From assembly GCA_045122835.1 (NCBI GenBank), contig JBGVIB010000047.1, forward strand, positions 48,276 through 112,275: 64,000 nt of DNA, read 5' to 3'. The DNA is from JBGVMW01 sp045122835. Lineage in GTDB: Bacteria; Bacillota; Clostridia; Lachnospirales; Lachnospiraceae. Under the pieces are notes generated by a model that did no database searches, was not told the origin of the DNA, and saw nothing but the letters and a program-made list of their open reading frames with translations. Of the stretch, positions 26,846-35,303 are shown in pieces; within the stretch, counting starts at the first letter, position 1; the number at the start of each line of letters is the position of its first letter. Position numbers and translations under genes: made by a program.

Positions 26846-26874
26846 TTGACAAGTTATAGCATTGTTGGTTAAAA
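26846..26874 (+). promoter_or_regulatory. Promoter of aroK, inside an inverted repeat
   Basis: TTGACA (26846-26851), a 17-base spacer and TTAAAA (26869-26874) precede aroK. The -35 lies within CTATTGACAAG (26843-26853), which is exactly complementary to CTTGTCAATAG at 26790-26800. This could be a two-site operator. Confidence 0.6.
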
Positions 26875-26961
26875 TTTCATAGAATAAAAATTGGATGGTT
26901 AGAACGGCAGATTGTAGGAATGAATGTTCAAACATGCACTAGCCAACGGAATAGAGGAAAT

Positions 26962-27474
26962 ATGAAAAATAATGTTGTATTTATCGGAATGCCGGGGGTG
27001 GGGAAAAGCACAATCGGCGTGGTCGTAGCGAAAAGATTAGGCTATCATTTTATCGATTCAGATATATTGATTCAGGAACAGGAAAACAGACTGCTAAAGG
27101 AAATTATTGCAGAAGAAGGCTTAGATGGATTCATTGAAATAGAAGGCAGAGTGAATGCCAGTATCCAGACAGAGCGTGGAGTAATCGCCACAGGTGGAAG
27201 TGTGGTATACCACAAAGGAGCCATGGAACATTTGAAAGAAATTGGACTAGTAGTGTATCTCAAAGTATCCTATGAGGAACTAGAGAAACGTTTAGGAGAT
27301 TTAAGAGAGCGTGGCGTTGCGTTAAAGGATGGACAGACGTTGCTTGATTTATATAAGGAAAGAACCATTCTTTATGAAAAGTATGCAGATGTGATTGTGG
27401 AGGAAGACGGAAAAGATCTTGATCAGACTATTGACGCAGTGAAGGCCGCAGTGGCAGGACGTCTGGCTGGGTAG
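26962..27474 (+). CDS. aroK: Shikimate kinase
   Basis: This 170-residue kinase phosphorylates shikimate on the way to chorismate, the precursor used by TrpE. The start at 26962 (MKNNVVFIGMPGVGKST) puts the P-loop at the usual place and has AGAGG nearby; the earlier in-frame ATG at 26920 would add 14 unlikely residues. DSDILIQ and the glycine-rich IATGGSVVYH are the shikimate-binding segments, and LRERGV is the lid arginine region. The C-terminus is normal. It precedes the M23 gene by 48 bases and may be co-transcribed with it. Confidence 0.92.
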   Translation: MKNNVVFIGMPGVGKSTIGVVVAKRLGYHFIDSDILIQEQENRLLKEIIAEEGLDGFIEIEGRVNASIQTERGVIATGGSVVYHKGAMEHLKEIGLVVYLKVSYEELEKRLGDLRERGVALKDGQTLLDLYKERTILYEKYADVIVEEDGKDLDQTIDAVKAAVAGRLAG

Positions 27475-27522
27475 GGAAAGAGTGATTCTGATGCTGTTAT
27501 AGCGATTGAATAGGAGAATATA

Positions 27523-29058
27523 ATGAAAAAAAATTCAATTTATGGAAAAAGGTGGAGTATCGGATTTTTTGGGGGAACGGTATTAGCGTTATTGCTTGTA
27601 GTTCTTTTAGCAGAGGGTGTTTCCTTTCAGAACATAACCGCCGATTATGTGACATGTACTGTGAATGGCGAGTATCTGGGAACATTTAAGGATGAGCAGG
27701 AAGCACAGGAGCTTGTGCAGGAGGCTCGTCTGGAAGTGGGGCAGGAGACAGGGGCTTTACCGGTTGCCAATCTGCAGATAGAATATGAAAAAAAGAACGA
27801 TTTATTTGCCAGTATGACAAATGCTTCTAAAGCAAAGGACAAGCTGAAGGCTTTGATTCAGGCAGAAGACAAGCAGCAGTTGAAACAGGTTTATATTGTT
27901 AAAGTAAATGAGTATACAGTGACACTTGATTCAAAAGAAGATGTGGTTGCGCTCCTTGAAACAGCAGTGAATAAATATGACACCAGTGGAAATTTTACAG
28001 TGGAGCTATTAGATGACAGTGAGGATGGTCATAGCTATCATGCAAGAATTGTGGGTGTAAGCCGTTCTGCCAGAGATGCTTCTCTTGTAACCTTAAATTG
28101 TGGTATTGGTTCTGTGACAGATGAACTGCAATATGGTGACTCTAATCTGGTAAATCCGGAAGAGGGCACACTTCATGTGGAATTTGAGGAACAGGTAGAG
28201 GTGTTAGAGGGGTATGCTCCTTCTGAAGAGGTGATGTCTTTAGAGGCAGCCGTTGAGGAAGTGACAAAGGAAAAAGAAACAAGCCAGATGTATGAAATCC
28301 AGTCAGGAGATTCCTTGTCGCTGATTGCTTATAAAAATGATACAACCATGGAGTCCATTGTGGCACTAAATGATGATATCAAAGATGAAAATTCTGTTAT
28401 TGTTGCAGGACAGGAGATTGTTATCAGTGTACCAGAACCGGAATTATCTGTGGTGACAACGGTGCAGGAGACATATGATGAGGAATATCAGGCAGATACC
28501 ATATATATAGACAACGATTCCTGGTATACCAATCAGACAGAGGTAAAGCAGGAGGCAACAACCGGCAGTCGTAATGTAGTTGCACAGGTGACATATAGGA
28601 ATGGAAAAGAGGTATCTAGAAATATTATTCAGGAAACGATAAAAACAGAATCTAGACCTGCAATTATTGAGAGAGGAACTATTGTTCCACCGACGTATAT
28701 TAAACCTTTGTATGGAGGTGTGTTCACTTCCGGATTTAAATATCGTTGGGGAAGATGGCACAAAGGTCTGGATTATGCATGCCCTGTTGGAACATCTATT
28801 ATGGCATCCTGCGGTGGTACGGTATCAGCAGCTGGCTGGTCAAGCGGTTATGGTTATTGTGTCCGCATCAAGCATCCGGATGGCAGGGAAACAAGATATG
28901 CTCATTTAAGTAAGATATTAGTGCATGCAGGACAGCAGGTGAAGCAGGGAGAAAAGATTGCTCTGAGTGGTAATACAGGAAGAAGTACAGGACCACATGT
29001 TCATTTTGAAATATTGATTAATGGTTCACAGGTGGACCCACTAAAATATATGAACTAA
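27523..29058 (+). CDS. Membrane-anchored LysM-G5-M23 peptidoglycan endopeptidase
   Basis: This 511-residue cell-wall hydrolase has a single N-terminal membrane anchor (about 13-33, IGFFGGTVLALLLVVLLAEG), a long extracellular helical region, a LysM domain (about 256-305, YEIQSGDSLSLIAYKNDTTM), a G5-type domain (about 310-385) and a C-terminal M23 lysostaphin-type metallopeptidase. Zinc ligands are intact: His413 and Asp417 in HKGLDYACP, and His494 in GPHVHFEI, with His492 as the catalytic partner. It probably cleaves peptide cross-links near the membrane during growth. AGGAGAATATA precedes the ATG. Confidence 0.92.
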   Translation: MKKNSIYGKRWSIGFFGGTVLALLLVVLLAEGVSFQNITADYVTCTVNGEYLGTFKDEQEAQELVQEARLEVGQETGALPVANLQIEYEKKNDLFASMTNASKAKDKLKALIQAEDKQQLKQVYIVKVNEYTVTLDSKEDVVALLETAVNKYDTSGNFTVELLDDSEDGHSYHARIVGVSRSARDASLVTLNCGIGSVTDELQYGDSNLVNPEEGTLHVEFEEQVEVLEGYAPSEEVMSLEAAVEEVTKEKETSQMYEIQSGDSLSLIAYKNDTTMESIVALNDDIKDENSVIVAGQEIVISVPEPELSVVTTVQETYDEEYQADTIYIDNDSWYTNQTEVKQEATTGSRNVVAQVTYRNGKEVSRNIIQETIKTESRPAIIERGTIVPPTYIKPLYGGVFTSGFKYRWGRWHKGLDYACPVGTSIMASCGGTVSAAGWSSGYGYCVRIKHPDGRETRYAHLSKILVHAGQQVKQGEKIALSGNTGRSTGPHVHFEILINGSQVDPLKYMN

Positions 29059-29180
29059 TCGAAGAAAAAATGGGGAGTATCACCAAAACATATGTTTGCA
29101 CGTTGAGGCGATGAATGACAAAAGGACAAAATCGTCAAAATTTTAACCGAAACGAAAGAAGAAATCTTTGAAAAATTGCA

Positions 29181-29221
29181 AAGAAGATACATAATGTTAT
29201 AATTGTGTATCTTCTTTTTTT
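29181..29221 (+). terminator. Terminator after the M23 gene
   Basis: AAGAAGATACA pairs with TGTATCTTCTT across an AT-rich loop and is followed by a T run. Confidence 0.8.
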
Positions 29222-29222
29222 G

Positions 29223-29250
29223 TTTACAAATATCAAACTTATGCTATAAT
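29223..29250 (+). promoter_or_regulatory. Promoter of murA
   Basis: TTTACA (29223-29228) and a perfect TATAAT (29245-29250) with a 16-base spacer lie directly after the M23 terminator, about 264 bases upstream of murA. Confidence 0.65.
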
Positions 29251-29423
29251 GTAAATTAGCAGAAGGCATCACTTATTATTATGTACTAGTAGATATTAAG
29301 AATCTATTATTTTTGTACTTGATAAATAAGAAAAGAATGCAGAGAAAAGTTTCTAAAGTAGCAAGTTGAATTGAAATATACAAAATTTATTAGAGTTTGT
29401 TAAATATACTTTAAAATAGAAAA

Positions 29424-29457
29424 TAGCCGAACACACCATGGGTATCGGCTGTTTTTC
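29424..29457 (+). terminator. Hairpin with T run in the murA leader
   Basis: ATAGCCGA and TCGGCT form a stem around ACACACCATGGGTA, followed by GTTTTTCTG, 57 bases before the murA start. It could be a leader attenuator or a terminator for an upstream short transcript. No known riboswitch core was recognised between the promoter and this hairpin. Confidence 0.45.
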
Positions 29458-29513
29458 TGTGGGTTAAAAATGATAATAGGTCAGATAGTAAAATAAAAAT
29501 TTTGAGGTGCGTT

Positions 29514-30806
29514 ATGGAACAGTACGTGATCAAGGGAGGAAATCCCTTAGTTGGTGAAGTGGTAATTGGTGGTGCAAAGAATGCAGCTTTGGCAATTTTG
29601 GCAGCAGCGATTATGACAGATGAGACAGTAGTTATTGATAATCTCCCTGATGTAAGGGATATTAATGTATTATTGCAGGCAATTTCCGGCATTGGCGCCA
29701 TGGTAGAGCGTGTTGACCGCCATACAGTGAAAATCAATGGCTCTACAATTAAGAATGCAAGTATTGAATACGATTATATTAAGAAGATTCGTGCGTCCTA
29801 CTATTTACTGGGAGCATTATTAGGAAAATACCAGAAAGCGGAGGTTGCACTTCCAGGTGGATGTGATATTGGAAGCAGACCAATTGACCAGCATATTAAA
29901 GGTTTTCGTGCATTAGGTGCAGAGGTAAATATTGAGCATGGACTGATTTTAGCAGAGGCAGACGAACTGGTTGGAAATCATATTTACATGGATATGGTTT
30001 CTGTCGGTGCCACAATTAATGTTATGTTAGTCGCAGCACTGGCGAAAGGCAGAACTACTATTGAAAATGCAGCAAAGGAGCCGCATGTTGTAGATGTTGC
30101 TAACTTCTTAAACAGCATGGGTGCCAACATCAAAGGTGCCGGAACAGATGTAATCCGTATCAAGGGTGTTGAAAAATTGCACAAAACAGAATATTCTATT
30201 ATTCCGGATCAGATTGAGGCAGGAACCTTTATGTTTGCGGCAGCAGCAACCAAGGGCGATGTGACTGTAAAAAATGTAATTCCAAAGCATTTAGAGGCAA
30301 CGACTGCTAAGTTATTAGAAATCGGATGTGAGATAGAGGAATTTGATGATGCAGTACGTGTAGTGGCATCTAAGCCATTGCGCCATACCCATGTTAAGAC
30401 TTTGCCATATCCGGGATATCCAACAGATATGCAGCCACAGATTGCTGTGACATTAGGATTAGCAGAAGGAACCAGTATTGTAACAGAATCTATTTTTGAA
30501 AACAGATTTAAGTATGTAGGAGAGCTTGCCCGTATGGGAGCCAGCATTAAGGTAGAGGGAAATACTGCCATTATTGATGGTGTGCCAAAATATATGGGTG
30601 CAAAGGTGAATGCGCCAGATTTGCGTGCAGGTGCAGCTTTAGTTATTGCCGGTCTGGCAGCAGAAGGCATAACAGAGATTGAAGACATTCACTATATTGA
30701 CAGAGGTTATGAGGATTTTGATGGAAAGCTTCGTAGCCTTGGCGGTCAGATTGAACGGGTAGATAACGAGAGAGATCTAAAGAAATTTGGTTTTAAGGTA
30801 GTATAG
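29514..30806 (+). CDS. murA: UDP-N-acetylglucosamine 1-carboxyvinyltransferase
   Basis: MurA transfers enolpyruvate from PEP to UDP-GlcNAc, the first committed step of peptidoglycan synthesis and the target of fosfomycin. The ATG at 29514, preceded by TTTTGAGGTGCG, gives 430 residues starting MEQYVIKGG. GGAKNAALAILAAAIM carries the catalytic Lys, and PGGCDIGSRPIDQH carries Cys117, the residue alkylated by fosfomycin. PGYPTDMQPQ and ESIFENRFKYV are family blocks. With murG and the M23 hydrolase it makes three cell-wall genes in this window, but they are not in one operon. Confidence 0.96.
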   Translation: MEQYVIKGGNPLVGEVVIGGAKNAALAILAAAIMTDETVVIDNLPDVRDINVLLQAISGIGAMVERVDRHTVKINGSTIKNASIEYDYIKKIRASYYLLGALLGKYQKAEVALPGGCDIGSRPIDQHIKGFRALGAEVNIEHGLILAEADELVGNHIYMDMVSVGATINVMLVAALAKGRTTIENAAKEPHVVDVANFLNSMGANIKGAGTDVIRIKGVEKLHKTEYSIIPDQIEAGTFMFAAAATKGDVTVKNVIPKHLEATTAKLLEIGCEIEEFDDAVRVVASKPLRHTHVKTLPYPGYPTDMQPQIAVTLGLAEGTSIVTESIFENRFKYVGELARMGASIKVEGNTAIIDGVPKYMGAKVNAPDLRAGAALVIAGLAAEGITEIEDIHYIDRGYEDFDGKLRSLGGQIERVDNERDLKKFGFKVV

Positions 30807-30832
30807 TGTTATAAATTTCCTATAAAAAATAC

Positions 30833-30860
30833 TTGCAAAAATTGTAGAACTATGTATACT
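30833..30860 (+). promoter_or_regulatory. Promoter of the metK leader
   Basis: TTGCAA (30833-30838) and TATACT (30855-30860) are separated by 16 bases, between murA and the SAM riboswitch. Confidence 0.65.
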
Positions 30861-30883
30861 TAGTTAATAGAATATTATACCTT

Positions 30884-31035
30884 TTATTCAGAGTGGTGGA
30901 GATACAAAGGATCTGTGAAGCCACGGCAACCCCTTAAAAGGAAGGTGCCAACCTGAGCGGCAGCCATATACGATGGCTGTTCGAACAATAAGAGGATTTG
31001 TATATAAAAACGAATCCGCTTATTGCGGATTTTTT
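30884..31035 (+). promoter_or_regulatory. SAM-I (S-box) riboswitch
   Basis: The leader has the S-box core elements in order: CAGAGTGGTGGAG, CTGTGAAGCCACGGCAACC, GGAAGGTGCCAACCTGAG, and a variable hairpin CAGCCAT with ATGGCTG. A terminator of AATCCGC with GCGGATT and eight or more T follows (31012-31038). In this family bound S-adenosylmethionine promotes termination, so the downstream SAM synthetase is repressed by its own product. Confidence 0.95.
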
Positions 31036-31108
31036 TTTCGAAAAAATCAGCAAATAAAGATACTCTAAAATATTTTACATTCCTTTAATAAAGGAGAAAG
31101 GTGATAAA

Positions 31109-32290
31109 ATGGAAAGATTTTTATTTACATCAGAATCAGTAACTGAAGGACATCCTGATAAAATCTGTGATGCAGTATCCGATGCAATTTTAGATGCTAT
31201 GTTAGAGCAGGATCCAATGAGCCGTGTGGCTTGTGAAACACTTACTAACACAGGATTTATTATGGTAATGGGTGAGCTTACATCTAATGCACAGGTGGAT
31301 ATTCCAAAGGTAGTGCGTGATACGATTGTAGAAATCGGTTATGACCGTTCTGACTATGGATTTGACGGAAATACATGCGCGGTAATGGTAGCTTTGGACA
31401 AGCAGTCTCCAGATATTGCCATGGGTGTTGATAAAGCATTAGAAGCAAGAGAAGGTGCCTTAGAAGATGATTTAGACACTGGTGCAGGCGACCAGGGTAT
31501 GATGTTTGGATATGCCACAAATGAAACGGAAGAATATATGCCTTACCCAATCGCATTGGCACATAAGTTATCAAGACGTTTAACAGAAGTGCGTAAGAAT
31601 GGTACGTTGCCATATTTAAGACCGGATGGTAAAACACAGGTAACCATAGAGTATGATGAAAATGGCAAGCCAATTCGTTTAGAAGCAGTTGTATTATCAA
31701 CTCAGCACAATCCGGAGGCGACACAGGAGCAGATTCATGAAGATATTATGAGAGAAGTATTTGATGTGGTGCTTCCAGCAGACCTTCGTGATGAGAATAC
31801 AAAATATTTCATCAATCCAACCGGTCGTTTTGTTATTGGTGGACCAAACGGTGATAGTGGATTGACTGGTCGTAAGATTATCGTAGACACATACGGCGGA
31901 TGGGCACGTCATGGCGGCGGTGCATTCTCTGGTAAGGACTGCACAAAAGTTGACCGTTCTGCAGCTTATGCGGCACGTTATGTGGCGAAGAATATTGTTG
32001 CAGCAGGTTTGGCAGATAAATGTGAAATTCAGTTATCCTACGCAATCGGTGTGGCACAGCCAACCTCTATCATGGTAGATACTTTTGGTACAGGAAAGAT
32101 TTCTGATGAAGAATTAGTAAAGGCAATCCGTGAGAACTTTGACTTACGTCCGGCTGGTATTATTAAAATGTTAGATTTGAGAAGACCAATTTACAAGCAG
32201 ACATCTGCGTATGGACATTTTGGACGCAACGATTTGCACTTACCATGGGAGCAGACTGATAAGGCTGATATTTTGAAAAAATATTTGTAA
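31109..32290 (+). CDS. metK: S-adenosylmethionine synthetase
   Basis: MetK makes SAM from methionine and ATP. The 393-residue protein has FTSESVTEGHPDKICDAVSD at the N-terminus, GAGDQGMMFGYA for ATP binding and GGGAFSGKDCTKVDRSAAY in the P-loop-like segment. AAAGGAGAAAGG precedes the ATG. It follows the SAM-I riboswitch, giving feedback control. The stop codon TAA at 32288-32290 lies inside the left end of a mobile element; removing the element would restore TTA TAA, so the protein sequence (ending KKYL) is unchanged by the insertion. Confidence 0.97.
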   Translation: MERFLFTSESVTEGHPDKICDAVSDAILDAMLEQDPMSRVACETLTNTGFIMVMGELTSNAQVDIPKVVRDTIVEIGYDRSDYGFDGNTCAVMVALDKQSPDIAMGVDKALEAREGALEDDLDTGAGDQGMMFGYATNETEEYMPYPIALAHKLSRRLTEVRKNGTLPYLRPDGKTQVTIEYDENGKPIRLEAVVLSTQHNPEATQEQIHEDIMREVFDVVLPADLRDENTKYFINPTGRFVIGGPNGDSGLTGRKIIVDTYGGWARHGGGAFSGKDCTKVDRSAAYAARYVAKNIVAAGLADKCEIQLSYAIGVAQPTSIMVDTFGTGKISDEELVKAIRENFDLRPAGIIKMLDLRRPIYKQTSAYGHFGRNDLHLPWEQTDKADILKKYL

Positions 32291-32468
32291 CTATTCAGAA
32301 CCAGGACAATACAATCTTGTATTGTGCCAAACTGCACAGTCCGTATGAAAACGTAGTGGCAGCAGGCTAAAATCCATCACCGTAGGTGATTCTGCATGGA
32401 TTTTGGCCTGTTATTATGATTGCAATTCATAATAACATTGGTAACCTATGAGGGTACTGAATAGTTGC
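32287..32468 (+). mobile_element. MITE copy 3 (IS66-like ends), overlapping the metK stop codon
   Basis: This 182-bp element starts GTAACTATTCAG and ends CTGAATAGTTGC (one base different from the perfect inverted repeat). It is flanked by the exact 8-bp duplication AAATATTT (32279-32286 and 32469-32476). It shares its layout and internal hairpins with copy 2. The GTAA terminus provides the metK TAA. It separates metK from its own terminator at 32490-32520. Confidence 0.9.
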
Positions 32469-32489
32469 AAATATTTATAAGAGATTTGG

Positions 32490-32520
32490 AATCCGCTGGC
32501 GTAGGCTGGCGGATTTTTTT
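32490..32520 (+). terminator. Original metK terminator, displaced by the MITE
   Basis: AATCCGC and GCGGATT form a stem followed by TTTTTTT. It lies 200 bases after the metK stop because of the inserted element, and would be about 14 bases after it without the insertion. Confidence 0.8.
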
Positions 32521-32522
32521 CT

Positions 32523-32557
32523 ATGCGCACGAATTTGAAAGGAAGATGCACTGCGTG
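32523..32557 (+). repeat. 35-bp box, copy 1 (upstream of the MarR gene)
   Basis: This 35-base sequence, beginning ATGCGCACGAATTTG and ending GCACTGCGTG, is identical to the one at 41859-41893. It lies 91 bases before the MarR start. The box contains GAAAGGAAGATG, which could also start an eight-residue leader peptide (MHCVLNIL). Confidence 0.65.
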
Positions 32558-32585
32558 CTAAATATACTTTGATAATAAAAATATA

Positions 32586-32614
32586 TTGTCTTTTCCAAAC
32601 AAATACCGTATACT
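32586..32614 (+). promoter_or_regulatory. Promoter of the MarR gene
   Basis: TTGTCT (32586-32591), a 17-base spacer and TATACT (32609-32614) lie 34 bases before the GTG start. Confidence 0.65.
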
Positions 32615-32647
32615 ATGAAAAAAGCGTATGGCAAAGGAGGTCAGGCT

Positions 32648-33082
32648 GTGGATATTTATACAACGATAAATGGTGTATTGGTAAAACTGTTTCGGGATGT
32701 GATGCATCTAGAAGAGAAAGCAGTAATTACAGGTGAATTTAAGGACATCACCAATAACGATATGCATATTATTGAAGTGGTAGGAATTGATGAACCGAAA
32801 AATATGTCTACAGTAGCAAAAGAACTATCCGTTACAGTAGGAACACTGACAATTGCCATGAACAGTCTGGTGAAAAAAGGGTATGTGACGCGAGTAAGAA
32901 GTGAGAAGGATCGTCGCGTGGTTCTTTTATCATTGTCCGAGAAAGGAAAAGAAGCTTATAATCATCATAAGGAATTTCATCGGAAAATGGTGGAGTCTAC
33001 CATAGAACGTCTTAGCGGAGAAGAAAAAGAAGTGCTTGTTAAGGCACTACAGAATTTGTATCAGTATTTTCAAGAATTATGA
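32648..33082 (+). CDS. MarR-family transcriptional regulator
   Basis: This 144-residue winged-helix repressor-type protein probably starts at GTG 32648, because AAAGGAGG lies eight bases before it; an ATG at 32615 overlaps the promoter. The DNA-binding core is MSTVAKELSVTVGTLTIAMN followed by the wing VTRVRSEKDRRVVLLSLSEKG. The length and the MDIYTTINGVLVKLFRDVM helix resemble FabT-like regulators of fatty-acid genes, but no fab genes are nearby and the target is unknown. A 35-bp repeated box lies upstream. Confidence 0.88.
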   Translation: MDIYTTINGVLVKLFRDVMHLEEKAVITGEFKDITNNDMHIIEVVGIDEPKNMSTVAKELSVTVGTLTIAMNSLVKKGYVTRVRSEKDRRVVLLSLSEKGKEAYNHHKEFHRKMVESTIERLSGEEKEVLVKALQNLYQYFQEL

Positions 33083-33101
33083 TTGGTCGCTATATAAGAA
33101 A

Positions 33102-33170
33102 GAGGCGGCATTTTAAAATTCCTGACGCAAGTAGCAGCGCAGTTATTTTGAAATGTCGCCTCCTATATTT
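33102..33170 (+). terminator. Long hairpin after the MarR gene
   Basis: GAGGCGGCATTT (33102-33113) pairs with AAATGTCGCCTC (33151-33162), allowing one G-U pair, around a smaller internal CTG/CAG stem; TATATTTTT follows. It is most likely the terminator. Confidence 0.65.
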
Positions 33171-33509
33171 TTAAATACATTTTAAGAAACTACAAAAATA
33201 CAACAAAATATTCCCAGATTAAAGCCCGATAATTTATAAAATAAAACTTTATAGCTTTAAAGCCCCACACCTATTGTGGAACGACACAAACCACGCAAAG
33301 TATGGGGCCTTAAAAAATAAAAGGATGAAAAAGATGAGATAAAAACAATGTATTGTTTGTTTTTACAAATAATACTATACTCATGATTTGTGAACTTGAC
33401 ATGAATGAAATGTAAATAAATTATGAACTTATCAATTTTTTTACATTTATTCTAGAAGAAACATGTCGAAAAAACAAATATGATGTAAAAAATACGGGAA
33501 ATCTGGTTA
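33171..33509. other. Convergent intergenic region with an unexplained structure
   Basis: No gene was found. TTTAAAGCCCCA (33256-33267) pairs with TGGGGCCTTAAA (33303-33314), enclosing a competing CCACA/TGTGG hairpin and the unpaired run GACACAAACCACGCAAAG. AAACAAT and ATTGTTT near 33345-33360 form another small palindrome. Confidence 0.45.
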
Positions 33510-35303
33510 TTATAAGTAAAATTTTTTTAACCGTATCTGCAGTAAGGAGAATGGAGCAGAACCAGATTCCAATAAAAATCTGTGAAAATTTTTTGCATTA
33601 TAGTCTTCCTTCATATTTTGTTGTGCATAATCTCTGAGAGAACGGAATTCTAAATATCCTATACAATATTTTAAATAGTTTGCGGGTTCTTCAATAATAT
33701 ATTGATAAACAGACTGGCATGCTTCATCATTTGCAATGCCAAAATTGTTTAAGAAATCCTTGACCTCGTCTAATTTCCAGCCCTCTCCATGGATTCCCAT
33801 ATCTAATCTGGCGTATAAGTAAAGGTTCAGAGCATTCTCAATTCGCAGATATTCGCTGGAAGCCTTATCAATACCACTGAAATCATAAGCATACATTTCC
33901 ACATAGGTCGCCCAGCCTTCCGTGTATCCGCCATAATACAAAAGACTGCGAATGGGAGGAAGATTGTAGGAAGCTGCCATAGTGTTCTGGTACAAGTGTC
34001 CCGGGTAGCCTTCGTGAGCCAGTGTGGTATATAAGTCAAGCTGGCGTTTTTGCCGACCATTATTGATATAAATTACATTTGAGCTGGCATCATCAATGGG
34101 TGGTGTGAGATAAAAAGCCGGACTTAAGTAATCCTCCATAGATTTATCAACATATTTTACCGTATAATTGACGTCTACAGGTGTAGGAAAGTGTGACTGC
34201 ATCTCCTCCCGTAGCTGCTCAAGCATCTCCTCTGGTGTAGCATCTGAGGTGAAGGACAGGTTGGAGGTTTCCAAAGAAGGATTTTCTTCCATAATTTCCT
34301 GCATCTTAGACATATCTTCCATAAAATAATGGGACAGCAGATTGCTCATTTCTTCTACGGAGCGGTCAGAACCGGTGGTTTGCCGGGCAAGGTATTCATA
34401 ATACTCCGCACCGCCCTTTAAATAGTACAGTCCACCATCTATTCCAGGATGTTTGGCTGAAATTGATTTTAGTCCGCTGACAAGAGCTTCGTAGGCTGGA
34501 AGCACTTCTTCTTCTATGCAGACCTTATTCATGGAACTGTATTTATTTTTCTCAGAAGCTGTTAGGCCTTCCACTGTATTAAGGCGTGAATCAAAGGAGG
34601 AAATTAAAAAATTATTTTCCTGTGACAAAAAAGAATTACATTGGTCGCAGATATCCTGTACTGCAAATTCAGCCATGAAGAGATTTTTGTCAGCTTTTTC
34701 CTGCTCGAAGGCTAACATGCTGTTAAAGTAATCAGGAACATCAGACAATAGTGCAAGATAGATGTCAATATCTTCTTTTGTATAGAATGAGTATTCGCTT
34801 AACAGAACAGGAAGCTGGGCCTGAATGCCCGTTGTAGGGCTTAAAGGCTCTGAATAATAGGTATATGTATAGCCCTCAATAGTGTTTTCTAAATAATGGT
34901 GCAGTACATCATAATGAAAAGCCATATTTTCTGAGAGGTTTGTAGTATCAATTTGTTCTAACTCCTGTAAACAGGCAATGGTTTCCTGCTTGTCGTCTTC
35001 TAACGTGGAGGTATCATAGCTGCCAAGAGTTGGCGTAATGTCAGTAATTCCATAATCAGAAGGGTTTTTCAAGGTGTAATGAAGTGTTAATGTATTAGAA
35101 GTGATTTGCTCCCGGAACAGTTCATCCATGAAAGTTTCAAGGGCCGTGGAAGATGTGTCTGTGGTATCTTCCTTTGTATGACATCCGGTCAAAGTAATGG
35201 AGCATAGCAAAAGGGAAAGCACAAAGATCGGGCGTACGCCTTTGCCGGAACTAGTACGCGTCAAGGAGGTGAAGGAAAATTTCTTTATATAGGAATGTAT
35301 CAT
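33510..35303 (-). CDS. DUF885-family lipoprotein, putative metallopeptidase
   Basis: This 597-residue protein has a lipoprotein signal peptide ending in the lipobox LTGC (about residue 40) preceded by FVLSLLLCSIT, so it should be tethered to the outer membrane face. The body matches the DUF885 family. The zinc-peptidase-like motif is AHEGYPGHLYQ near residue 429, and GGYTEGWATYVEMYAYD downstream is the second conserved block. No substrate is known for most family members. The start has only a weak ribosome site (GGTGG). It is transcribed alone and converges on the MarR gene. Confidence 0.82.
   Translation of the reverse strand: MIHSYIKKFSFTSLTRTSSGKGVRPIFVLSLLLCSITLTGCHTKEDTTDTSSTALETFMDELFREQITSNTLTLHYTLKNPSDYGITDITPTLGSYDTSTLEDDKQETIACLQELEQIDTTNLSENMAFHYDVLHHYLENTIEGYTYTYYSEPLSPTTGIQAQLPVLLSEYSFYTKEDIDIYLALLSDVPDYFNSMLAFEQEKADKNLFMAEFAVQDICDQCNSFLSQENNFLISSFDSRLNTVEGLTASEKNKYSSMNKVCIEEEVLPAYEALVSGLKSISAKHPGIDGGLYYLKGGAEYYEYLARQTTGSDRSVEEMSNLLSHYFMEDMSKMQEIMEENPSLETSNLSFTSDATPEEMLEQLREEMQSHFPTPVDVNYTVKYVDKSMEDYLSPAFYLTPPIDDASSNVIYINNGRQKRQLDLYTTLAHEGYPGHLYQNTMAASYNLPPIRSLLYYGGYTEGWATYVEMYAYDFSGIDKASSEYLRIENALNLYLYARLDMGIHGEGWKLDEVKDFLNNFGIANDEACQSVYQYIIEEPANYLKYCIGYLEFRSLRDYAQQNMKEDYNAKNFHRFLLESGSAPFSLLQIRLKKFYL

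Noticed and set aside
33256..33314. c-di-GMP-I riboswitch resemblance (CACAAACC, ACGCAAAG)
   Set aside because: The P1b hairpin and receptor helix are missing and it precedes no + strand gene; kept only as an unexplained structure.
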